Positions 30,019 to 42,000 of a DNA stretch of 64,000 nt are shown here, one piece after another. The notes under the pieces are model-generated. The model made no database searches. It worked only from the letters and a program-made list of their open reading frames with translations, and was not told where the DNA came from. Each line of letters begins with the position of its first letter. Position 1 is the first letter of the stretch. Source of the DNA: Ovis canadensis (lineage: Eukaryota; Chordata; Mammalia; Artiodactyla; Bovidae). The translations under genes and the position numbers were made by a program. Location: positions 66,272,501 to 66,336,500 of the forward strand of contig NC_091263.1 in the NCBI RefSeq assembly GCF_042477335.2, given 5' to 3'.

Positions 30019-33000
30019 GTGAGGAGGGAGCGAGGAGCGGTGCCTCAGGCGTTTGGCCTCCGAGACGGCTCTCGGGTAGATCAGGCCAGAAAACCGGCCG
30101 CGAGGGTAGCGCTTGCCTCTCTGCCGCTCTGGGGCGGCCCCACCGATCGGGGCCCGCCATGTGCACCCTCCCCCCAGGCCGAATGTTGGGCGGGAGAGGC
30201 CGTTCGGACCCTCCGGGGCCGCCCTCAGCCCCGAGACCGGCCGAGTAGGGGTTGGGGTACGCCTGGGCTCCCCACCTTCGCCACCCCTTTTTAGATTGCC
30301 CTGTGCTCTTCTGTCCTTACCTCACGAAGCTCTTTGAAATCTACCTCCACGGAGAAAAACAGGCCCTCCTAGTCGCTCACTTCTATCCTTTGCAGAACCA
30401 CCTCGTAGTTATCTTTGCTTTTTGTGAGTTCTGTTTCCTTCTCAGCCAAGGGACGTGGCATTTTCTTTCCTTGCGTTTGCAAAAATCGTCGCAATCCCTC
30501 TTCCCGGGCATATTCCTGCTGTGTGACACCCCACACACACCCAGCCCCATGCTTTCCTAAGACCAGGTCTTTTAACTCAGCTTTCCACTCGTAAAATTTT
30601 CCTGCACTTTTTCCTTATTAAAAAAATGCATCCCACCTTTGTTTTGTTTTGTTTTTGGTAAAGCTGCTTTCTCATCAGTCTTGGACGTCCCATTTTCTAA
30701 AGAAGCGCATGTCTTTTCCAATCTCCGAAAAGCAGGAACTTGTCCTGTTCATCCCCGCTCCTAGCTCAGTACCTAGAACACATGCTCTCATTTCAGGAAA
30801 TAGTCCAATAGTCATTGTCCTCCTATCTACAGTGTGACCAATGCCAACCTACTCTTTTCTCATATCCTTTTATATGTAAGTGCTAACTGGGTGTTCTGGG
30901 TGGCCAAGTGTTTTGTGGTGTGGCCTAGAAGTAATGATAGTTTATGGCAGTATGGCAACTTGCCATGTCATGGGCTATCTCCTGTGAGTTACTTTTCTTG
31001 GTTTCAGTGAGTATGAACAACCCATGGAGGTGAAAAACAGCAGTCTGCAAAGAATGGGCTCCTCCGAATCAACTGATTCAGGTATTCTTTTAGTCTTTTA
31101 TCATGTGTCTGCCTTGTGGGGAGCAGTGCTTGGAATTTGCTGGAACATGGGCTTTCACCTAGAAACTCAGTTTGGTGAGTTAAGGTAGCAAACAGAAGTC
31201 TGACACTGAGTGACAGACACCTGTTAGAACAGTACAAAGGAGCCCCTGTGGCAGTTGATGAAGAGAGGAAACTGTCAAGGGGCCGCAAGGAGGTGGTTAA
31301 TGCTTGGTCTTGAAGATGAGTAGTAGTACGACATTAACCATACCTCTCTTTAAGTGGCATTCAGGAAATCTTATTGGTTAAAATTCTGCATCAAGTTATT
31401 GGAAATATAGTGAGATTATTTCAGTGAGCCTGCTCTGGAGAAACTGCCAGTACATCTAATTCTAACCATAAGTTCATGTTAGCTTCCCTGGTGGCTCAGT
31501 GTTAAAAAGAATTCGCCTGCTAGCGCAGGAGATGTGGGTTCAATCCCTGGGTTGGGAAGATTCCCCTGGAGAAGAAAATGGCAACCCATTCCAATATTCT
31601 TGCCTGGAAAATTCCATGGGCAGAGGACCCTGGTGGGCTGTAGTTCATGGGGTTGCAAAAGAGTCAGACACGACTTAACCACCAAACAATAACAAAGTGC
31701 ATGTTGGGGCAAGGTTTATTTGCACAGATGCTTTAGAGTAAAGAACTACAAGAGCAAAAGTCTTAAGATGTAAGCTTCTTAAGAACCAGGGATAGGATTG
31801 TTATTGTGGCAGTGTGGCAAGGAAGAGTGTCCTGCCAGGAGCAGTAACACCTAACTTCTTGTATGATTATTTAGACATCGTGGAGGAAAGATGTGTGCTA
31901 GGCAGGCCCTGATGGCTCTGGACCATGCTAAGCAGCATCTCCTTTATTCTTTTGCCTTTGAGTTGAGTACCTCACTTGGTGTTATCTTGTTGAAGGCAAT
32001 CAATGCTTGCTTGTCAAAGGACATAATAATATTTTCCAACCCCCTGAATTATGTACATGATCTGACAGGATATAAGATATTTGAAATAAAAAACTATTCC
32101 AGAAAACAAATACTTCTCCTTTCTATGGTTGGAACGCACAGAAAGTTAGCCTGGGTAACCTCTAACTGAATTAATAATCAGGATTTAAGACTCTTTTTTT
32201 GAAGTGTAGTTGATTTACAGTGTTGTGTTAGATTTTGGTGTACAGCAAAGTGATTTAGTTATACATATATAGTTCTTTTTTATTGTAGGTTATTCCAAGA
32301 TATAGAATATAGTAGTATTATACCCCGCACTGTCCCCTTTACCCTTTGGTAACCGTAAGTTTGTTTTCTAGTCTGTGAGTCTGCTTCTGTTTTTTAAATA
32401 AGTCATGAGGTTTGGTTTAATTCTGTCTCCTCATATCCTATTATCCAAGATGGTGTTTGCAAGGAGGAAAGCATGAGTAGACATACTATGAAAATGCTTA
32501 GACTTGTGCAGATATGGAGTTTTGGCAATCATGGAGGTTAAGCTTCAATTCCGGCAAAAGTCCAAGCCATGAGCCTTAGTTGGCTCCCTAAAGAAATAGT
32601 ACTAGCAGTTTTACGTACTTATTTTAACGAATGAGTGGTGTCACAGTTACAGTTCAGTCCCTCAGTCATGTCCAACTCTTTGTGACCCCATGGGCTGCAG
32701 CACGCCAGGCCTCCCTGTCCATCACCAACTCCGGGAGTTTACTCAAACCCATGTCCATTGAGTCAGTGATGCCATCCAACCATCTCATCCTCTGTCCCGC
32801 CTTTCCCCTGCCTTCAGTCTTTGCCAGCATCAGGGTCTTTTCCAGTGAGGCAGCTCTTTGCATCAGGTGGCCAAAGTATTGGAGTTTCAGCTTCAGCATC
32901 AGTCCTTCCAGTGAATATTCAGGACTGATTTTCTTTAGGATGGACTGGTTAGAACTCCTTGCAGTCCAAGGGACTCTTAAGAATCTTCTCCAACACCACA

Positions 33001-36000
33001 CTTCAAAAGCATCAGTTCTTTGGCACTCAGTTTTCTTTATAGTCCAACTCTCACACCTATACATGACTACTGGAAAAAGCATAGATGACTAGATGGACCT
33101 TTGTTGGCAAAGTAATGTCTCTGCTTTTGAATATACTGTCTAGGTTGGTCGTAACTTTTCATCCAAGGAGCAAGAATCTTTTAATTTCATGGCTGCAGTC
33201 ACCGTCTCCAGTGATTTTGGAGCCCAAAACCATAAAGTCTGAGGTGATTTTTTTTTTTTCCCCCACACACAGGCTTCTGTCTGGATTCTCCTGGGCCCTT
33301 GGATAGTAAAGAAAAGTATGTATTCACTGCCTTTAAATGTTTGTGCTTAGAAAAATAATTTTTTGAATGAAATCCTTCATGCTCTGGACTGAAGCTCTGG
33401 ATGTAGTGATCCCGATTAAGGCTCCCGGATCCTATAAAGTCTGGTATCTTTTGAGATGAGTAGTTTGTGTCAGCAGTTTTTCAGAACTTCCCTCCCTTTA
33501 TTTTAGCCGTAATTTTGGGGTTCTGTTCTAATATCACTCAAACCCTTACTCTGTCTCCTGACATCATTGTCCTAAGAGAACTTAGGTTTGTTTTTTATTT
33601 TGTTTTGCCTCCCTTGTAGGATCTCAGTTTCCCAACCAGGGATTGAACCCAACCCATGGCAGTAAAAGCCTGGAATACTAACCCCTAGAAAACCAGGGAA
33701 CTCCCTAGAAGGTGTATATTTTAAGAAAAGATCCATGCTTTTTCACTAGAAGCCCAGTTATGGGGCTGCTTGTGAAAACAGAACAGCTTCAGAAATCTAT
33801 TCTTCCATCTTGCCTAAAACGGGAATATGTTTGATGCTCCCCTCACCCCATCAAACAGTAGTTTAGACACTATGTCTAATATGAATACCACTTTCCTTCC
33901 TCAATTCTCATGATTTACTTTCTGATCTCATTGCAGCCTTGAAAATCCCATGAGGAGAATAAATTCCCTACCTGTAAGTTCGTTCCCTTGTTTCTTTTGA
34001 GCTAATAACTGTTATCTGCCCCTTAGCTACCAGTAACCTTGATCATAAACCTTAATTTAGACAGTAATTTTGCTTACTTTGTCTCATAAACATTCAAAAC
34101 ATTCTATCTAAAGCAGCTTCAATAATGGTTGCCTCTTGGGGGCTTTTCCAATCAGGAAGGGGGTTCTTTTTATGCAAATGATGTTATTTGGGGGTTGATT
34201 TGGTACCTGACTCCTTGCGGAGAGGGCTGTAGACCTTGTGAAGTTAGGTGTAAAGCCATAGAGTCCTAGTCACGTTGACTGGTCACCCACTGCACTGTGA
34301 GGAGCTAAGCCTCCCTAACCTGCCACCACCATTTTTTTTTCCCTTTTACAACTGAGTTTCCATTCCATTTTCATTGATGTACCCTAATTCCTTTTTTCAC
34401 TTTGACAGCAGAAGCTCTTGGGGTGTAGCCCAGCTCTGAAGAGGAGCCATTCTGATTCTCTTGACCATGATGTCTTTCAGCTGATTGACCAGGATGAGAA
34501 CAAGGAAAATGTGAGTGTAGCATTAACCTACTCACCTAGGGGCAGAGCTCACACCCACAAGTGGCTTATGGAGAGGAGACTAAACCTTTATCAAAGTCAT
34601 GATGGTATTTGGAGTCAGAGAAACCTGGATTGGAATCCTACTGCTTGGTAGTTGTGACCTTAGCTGCTTTTTTAGGCTTCTGTGTTTTTTGTGAAATAGG
34701 AGTAGCACTCCCTTGTAGGACTGTTGTTGGAATTAAATGAGATAATGTAGATAAAGCATTTAAAATGGTTCCTGGCAAGTAGGAGTTGCTCAAAAAGTGG
34801 CTCTTCGGGGGAATTACATCCAAGAACACTTTATGTGGAAGGGTCTGGGCAGGCCTTCCTTGCCTCTTTGTGTTGACCGTGGGATGAGTGAAAAGTTTGG
34901 GAAAAGGCTTCTTGACAGTGTTTTCAAGAACAAAGCCAACAAATCCCAGGGAATCTCGGGGTAAATGAAATGGTAGCTTAGAGGGTGAGTTGCAGTTATG
35001 CAGCCGAAAGCCCAAGAACACCCTCGCCTGGGTTCTTTCAAACCTGCTGGGTGCTGTTCAGTGAATCAGCTCAGCTTTCCCTGTCTTCTTTCTCAGTGTA
35101 TTTCCGTGTCTGTTTTCTCCCCTTCTTCATCCTCCACTACAATGCTACAATGCATATTTAGAATCTTCTGGACTTATTACTTACAGAACCTGCTGCCTCC
35201 TTGAACTTTCCTAATGATTCCTTTGGCAATAGGATGCCCTGAGGGAGGTAAAGAAAGAACAATTGAGTTCCTGTCTTGAGTGCTTGGAACACTAAGTCTG
35301 CCTCTGTGTAGTGCTTTTAACCAAACAGTCCAAAGCTATTATTACACTGTTGCCTGGTCTCTTTCCCACATTCCCCATCCCCTTACCCCCAGCTTGGCTT
35401 CTCCCAGGCTTGCCTGCTTATAGCTTCATTCTGAAGGGGAAATAGCATAGGTTAAAGAGCTCTTGCTCTGGAGTTGTCCTATCTGGGAAGCCAGACCTTA
35501 GGCACATCACTTAACCTACAGGCCTAGTTGCCTCATCTGTAAAATGCGGATGATTGGATGGATAAATGAGCTCATGCACTGAAAATACTTAGTGCTGTGT
35601 GGGCAAGTAAATACTCTGATATTAGCTGTGCTTGACACGTTCTTAAGTGGATATTTTAGGGAAGGGGAATTATGAGTGTTTTCTAAACTTTTAAGTAAAA
35701 TGAAATCATACAGTATGTGTTCTGTTACTTCTGGCTTTCACTCATCATTATGTGAGATTCATCCATGTTGTTGAATAAACTAAAAGGATCTTTTTTTCCC
35801 AGTTTTATTAAGAAATAATTGACATATCACTATAGATTTAAGGCATACAGCATGATGGTTTGATTCACATATATTGTGAAATGATTTCAGTAGGTTCAGC
35901 TAACATCCATCTTCTCATATATTGATAGATACGATAGAAGAAAAAGGAAAAAGGGGAAATTGTCTCCTTGTGATGAGAACTCTTAGGATTTACTATCTTA

Positions 36001-39000
36001 TCGTATAGCAGTGTTAGCTACAGTTATGATGCCATTAGTTTTTTTCTTCATTGCTTTTATTATGGAAAACAATAACATTAAATGTTTTCCACTTCATTGT
36101 CTCCTATTGGTAGGAAGAAGATGGAAAATATAAAGTCCTCAAATACAAGTCTGGACTGAAAAGTTTCAATTCCTGTTCAATTATATTGAAATGAAATTGC
36201 TTTAGACTTCAGAAAAAAAATTTTTTAATTGAAGTATAATTGATAGAAAGCTGTTGATTTAGTTTGTTGTTGCTGTTGATTTAGTTTTAACTCTGTCTTG
36301 TGTACCTGGCAAATACTCATGTGTTTGTTAGGAAATAAAGTGTTTGTGATAAGAGAAAAAAGTTCTGTTATCAGAAGTTATTTTTTGTCTATGGCCATAC
36401 TACCCTGAACGTGCTGTGCTTGATCTCATCTGGTCTCAGAAGCTAAGCAAGGTCAGACCTCATTAGTACTTAGATTGGAGAAGTTAGCTTTTGACAGAAT
36501 CTTTAAAATACTTGTTTTGGTTTTTTTTGTTGTTCTGCTGGGCCTTCGTTGCTGCATGCAGGCTTTCTAGTTGCAGCAGGTGGGGGCTTCTCATTGGGGC
36601 GGCTTCTCCTGTTGTGGAGCACACGGGCTCTAGGCTAGTGGGCTTCAGTAGTTGCAGCTTGTGGGCTGTAGAGCTCAGGCTCAGTAGATGTGGCACACGG
36701 CACAACTCTGTGGCTCCGTGGTATGTGGAATCTTCCCAGACTGGAGGACCCGTGTCCCCTGCATTGGCAGTCCGGATTCTTATCCACTGCAACACCAAAG
36801 AAGTCCTGAAATTCTTAATTACACAGATCCAGTGAATTAGATGAGACATGGGTTTGGAAACAGGTGATCAGTACCCACTCTCTTGCCTGCCTTCCAGAGC
36901 TATAGCTGAGACCCTAGAGCTGGTTTTCACAGACAGTGGATGATGTCTCATCTATACTGTCTTGCAGGAAGTCTTTGAGTTTAAGAAGCCAATAAGACCT
37001 GCATCTCGAGGCTGCCTACATGTTCACGGACTGGAGGAGGGTAAAGATCTCTTCACACAGAGGCAGAACTCCGCCCCGGCTCGGATGGTATGTGCTTTCA
37101 TACTCCTGGGAGTTCCTGATGGGAAGATGAAAGCCTCCGCAATCTTGAGTTAAAGACCCTGCAGCAGCTCTAGCTGTCTTTACCTTGACTTTGTCTTTTG
37201 AAACTCACATGTTTTGAGACTCGCATGTTCGGTGTTTCTGCTGTGTCTGGAGAGCAGAGAGGCAGAAGCAGGGTGAGAGGTGGTGTGTTTGAAATACTGG
37301 ACTCGAGCAAAGCATATTTGACGTTGTCAATCCTGGGTCATTCTTCTGAATGTGTGTATGGTGGGATTATCTGTCCTACTGAAAACTTGCTGTCTAAGTG
37401 CTGAGAGGTGCTTCCCAGAGTGATTTTGTTTGGAGCAAGCACATGATTTCTACCAAACTTGGTTTAATAAGAACTATTAGGTATTCCGGTGAACCCATTG
37501 CCTACAAGGCTGTTTGACTGTATTTGGGGCCATTTGTCCCAGGATTGTTTGTTTGTCAGAGATGGTCTTTACTTCCAGATTTCCTACTGGTGATCTGATG
37601 GACAGACAGCTGTGGACTAGAGAGGCCCAACTTGAGCAAAATGACCATGTTCGGTTTCCACGTTTTCCCAGGAACTTGTATCTGAAAATATACCTTTCCA
37701 GTCTGGCTTAGGGCCTGAGGTTCGGGTTCAGCCAGTAAAGAGGCTACTCAATAAACTTGAAGGTCACTTGAGGATTAATGCATTCATACCCCCCCCCCGC
37801 CCCGCCCCAAAGAGATTTACTGTTACGGAAGAGGAAAAAAATCTATCTCTGGACTTTTTTACTATCTTTGAAAAGTACCTAGAAAAGAATTCATTATTAA
37901 CAGTGTTTATCTCTAGATGGTAGATTTTTGAATGGAATTTATAAATTTTCTGTATGAAATATTTTTCTAAGATTTTTATAATTTCCTGTATTTATTTTTG
38001 ACTGTGCTGGGTATTTGCTGCTGGCCAGGCTTATCTCTAGTTTCGGAGAGCAGGGGCTGTTCTTCATGGCAGTGTGCGGGCTTGTCATTGCGGTGGCGTC
38101 TCTTCTTGTAGACAGAGAAGATTGTATCTGTCAGTCACACGGGCTTCAGTGATTGGCATGTGAGCTCAGTAGTCGCAGTTCCCAGGCTCTAAAGCACAGG
38201 CTCACTAGCTGTGGCACATGGGCTGAGTTGCTCCCAGGCATGTGGGATCTTCCCGGATCAGGGATCGAACCTGTGTCTCCTGCATTGGCAGGTGAATTCT
38301 TTACCACTGAAACACCAGGGAGGCCCTGTAACTCATTTTATAATGGGAGTTTTACTGAAAAAACAAGATGGGCTTGCCTAATGAGATATACTCTTATTTT
38401 GACTCCAGGAATGGTTTCTCCTAGGGAGAGTATAATGGGCAGAAAAGCTTGGACTTTGCCGTCAAACAAGTGAGCGGTGTAATCTTGGTAACCTTTCTTA
38501 AGGATTGGTTTCCTGATTTGTTAAATAAAAATGGAAAATAGAGGATTAACTACCTTTAGTGTGTTGTGAGGCTTAAATGGGATTATACATAAAAGGTTAT
38601 ATCCCAGTCTGAAAACAGGGCTTCCTTCATAGCTTAGTCAGTAAAGAGTCTGCCTGCAATGCAGGAGACCTGGGTTCAATTCCTGGGTCAGGAAGATCCC
38701 CTGGAGAAGGAAATGGCAACTCACTCCAGTATTCTTGCCTGGAGAATCCCATGGACAAAGGAGCCTGGCAGGCTACAGTCTATGGGGTCGCGAGAGTCGG
38801 ACACGACTTAGCAAATAAGTACACACCAGCACACCCAGTGTCTGGCCCAAGTAATTCCTCAGTTAGAACTGAGCAACTGTCATTTAAATTGCGAATCTAA
38901 AGAACAAGGATGGATTTTCTAGAACTTCTAGACTTTATATCCCTCTGTCAGAACTGGAGTTACAGAAACATTTCTCTAGTCTGTTTTGTGGTCTCCATAG

Positions 39001-42000
39001 GGACTTGGTATCTTCTCACCCTTCCTCATTTTAGCAGATTATCACCTGTCACTACCCTCATGCGATCCCTGTTCACCATTAATAATCCTCAGAAAAAACA
39101 AGCCTTGCCCTTCATTGGAGGCTAGCCCCAGATCCCACTATAAGGTGAATTGCTCCTGGGGAGAGTTCTTTATGAAGGCTACTTGGCCTGACTCGAATCA
39201 GAACTCTGTGTGGATATCAGTTCGTTTATAATCTTAGGTCTTATTTTTCCTTTGATTTGTAGCTGCTAAAACTTCTTAAAACGAATATGGTATATTTTCT
39301 TCATAAAAACTAGTAACCCATTCAGAGAAATCAAAGCTGATTATTAACAAGCCATGAATTCTGTCTTCTAGCTTTCCTCAAATGAAAGAGATGGCAATGA
39401 ACCAGGGAATTCCATTCCTTTTATGCCCCAGTCACCTGTGACTCCCACTTTGTCTGATGAGGATGATGGCTTCATGGATCTTCTTGATGGAGACAGTTTG
39501 AAGGTATGGTGTGGGTATGTGCTTTCCAATCCATTTTTGTTAACTTTCCCTGGAGAGCCGTCATCTGAAAAAGAGCAGTGATCCCCCAACTGGCTGATAA
39601 CTTTTTAAGGTTTTGTTTACTTACTTAATTCATTTTTTGGCTATATTTGCTCTTCGTTGCTGTACCTGGGCTTTCTCTAGTTGCAGAGAGCTGGGACTAC
39701 TCTTCCGTGGCGGTGCACGGGTTTCTCACGGTGGTGGCTTCTCTTGTTGTGGAGCACAGGCTCTAGTGCACGGACTTCAGCAGTTGCAGCTTGTGGGCTC
39801 CAGGGCACCGGCTCTGTAGTTGTGGTCCACAGGCTCAGCTGCTCCGCAGCATGTGGAACCTTCCCGGGCCAGGGGTGGAACCTGTGTCCCTTGCATTGCA
39901 AGGAGGATTCTTAACCACTGGACCACCAGGGGAAGCCCTGGCTGATGCTTTTATTCATCTGTTGGGAATTTATTGACTCTGCTTCTAGTCTGCTTAAATT
40001 CTATGGAGGTGTTCCAAAGAAAACACTGATGTGATCCTTCTTCCCCTGCAGGAGCTGACAATCTTTTTTTTTTCTTGGAAGGACGTGAATCAGGGACTGA
40101 AAGAATAGCTGCCATGTGATGTAAAGCTGAGGAGACCAGTGGCTCCTCGTGGCCCCTCAGGGGCATTCCCTTAGCTATGTTCAGATAGCATCACTCTTAC
40201 TCTCTTGACCTTAAAGTGTTGTGGAGAGGGGAGGCATTGACCCTTAGAAGACTTCCTGTTCACGTCTTTCTGGTATTCTGCAAGAAGAAATCTAACGCAC
40301 TTAAACTAATGTTGTTTCTACTGGACCTTTGGACCTTTATGACACAGTTTTTCTTTGTTTAGAATGATGAAGAGACCCCGTCCTGCATGGCCAGCCTCTG
40401 GACAGCTCCCCTTGTCATGAGAAGAACTAGCAACCTAGTAAGTTCCAGTGTGTCTGGAGGGAGTGACAGGAATCCAAATTATTTCTTTTGAGATTCTGCA
40501 TTTGAGCCTATGGGCCTGTTTGGCTGGCCACTAGTGTTTCCTGGTGTTAATGTATGCTGTTTTTTCAAGGGTGTTTTGTTTTGTTTAATACCCACCTACT
40601 TGTGTAGACTAGAGACATCTGTTTCCATCAGGGACACTTTCAAAAGCTGTGCCTGTAGAGGGACACATCCTCATGTATGTAAACATCCAGGGAAAGTGAG
40701 CTCTTATCATAGTATACATACAGCTACACACTCTTAGGTATATGTATAGACGCTGAATACATCTTTAATCCATGCCCCTGAACTATACATATGGAACAAA
40801 TGAACCAGTCTAGTCTTGAAGCCACTTACACATTATAGTAGACCAATGTGCAAAGCTTTGAGAGATTAGACCACCCCAATAAAATGGTATGACCAGATTT
40901 ACTAAGTCCTTTTGAAAGAAAACATTATTAATATATACAGTGTGAGAATGCTTGGAAAATGGCTATCAGTTTTATAAGTTGGATGGAAAAACCATGAAAC
41001 AGTATGTGTAGGCCCTTCACAGTGGTAGAGTTTCACAAACACAGTAGACTCGTCATAAGGGCCAGGGGCTGAGTCAGAACTGGGGTTTCTGCCCTTGAAG
41101 AGCTTACAGGTCCTCTGAGACCTTACTGAAAGCTGTAGACCCTCTTTCCAAAAATGCTTCCAGCTCTTCTAGGTTAAAAACAAACATATGAAAAATAACC
41201 CCCATGATCTTGCTTCTCTGAGCAACATCCTATTAAAAGGAGCTTCAGAAAAATAAGCGGAAAACCCTTGGTCTCTGGGAGAGGCAATGGGGGTGACACA
41301 CTTGCTGCAAACTATTAGGAACTTTTCCAAAGAAGAGGCGACACTGAAATGTTAGTATCAGCTTGAAAGGGAGTGCTTTACAGAGGAGAGGGGTGCGGGG
41401 TGTGTGTGAAAGGATACCGAGTTCAGAAGGAAAAGCCCAGCCAGAGAGCACTGAGTTGTGAACGAGGTGAGATGAGTTTAGGTTGCTGAAGTCAGACTGT
41501 CTCTACCACTAGTCAGGTTGGCTGCTCTCAAACCCCGAGAAAGTAGTCCTTAGGAGTACTATAGCACATCTTCCTGTATTTCCTTTGGCTTTGTAAGTCT
41601 TGAATTTAAAATGCTCTGCTACAGTCCAGAAAGAAAAACAGCCAAGCAGAGAGCATGGCTTCTAAACAGTTTTGAAGGCACCCCTGCCCACTGCAAACTC
41701 AAACTCAACTCTGTTTTATCTGCTTAACTGGCTCTAATATATAGTATAATCCAGATGCCTCATACCTTCTGGATTTAGGGGGGCTGTTAAAACCTCTTCA
41801 AGCTGCTCGAGCAAGGTGCAAATAATAAAGTAGAGGGGAAGAGGAAGCCAGAATTGTGGCCCTGGCTGGAAGGTAACACTTGCTGGGAAGTATATCAGGC
41901 ACCCTTTGACTCTTAGGACCCTGTGCAGAATGTAGGCTTTTCAGGGCCTGGGTAGTCTTCCTCATTTGTATGCAGTCAGGTTTTGAACATGTTCAGTGAA

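Larger units (their letters stand above)
28950..30270. promoter_or_regulatory. CpG island and CDC25A promoter
   Basis: Strongly GC- and CpG-rich relative to the flanks. It covers the upstream promoter, 5'UTR, coding exon 1 and the start of intron 1. It contains the ZNF143-like, CCAAT and E2F motifs listed separately and Sp1-like gcggggcggggcgggcg near 29778-29796. Transcription probably begins around 29380-29450, judged from the E2F sites and the usual human 5'UTR length. No TATA box is seen. Confidence 0.8.

Noticed and set aside
29534-30166. 210-codon minus-strand open frame across the CpG island
   Set aside because: GC-rich sequence has few stops. The frame is antisense to CDC25A exon 1 and 5'UTR, arginine/proline-rich without a domain, and is best explained by base composition.
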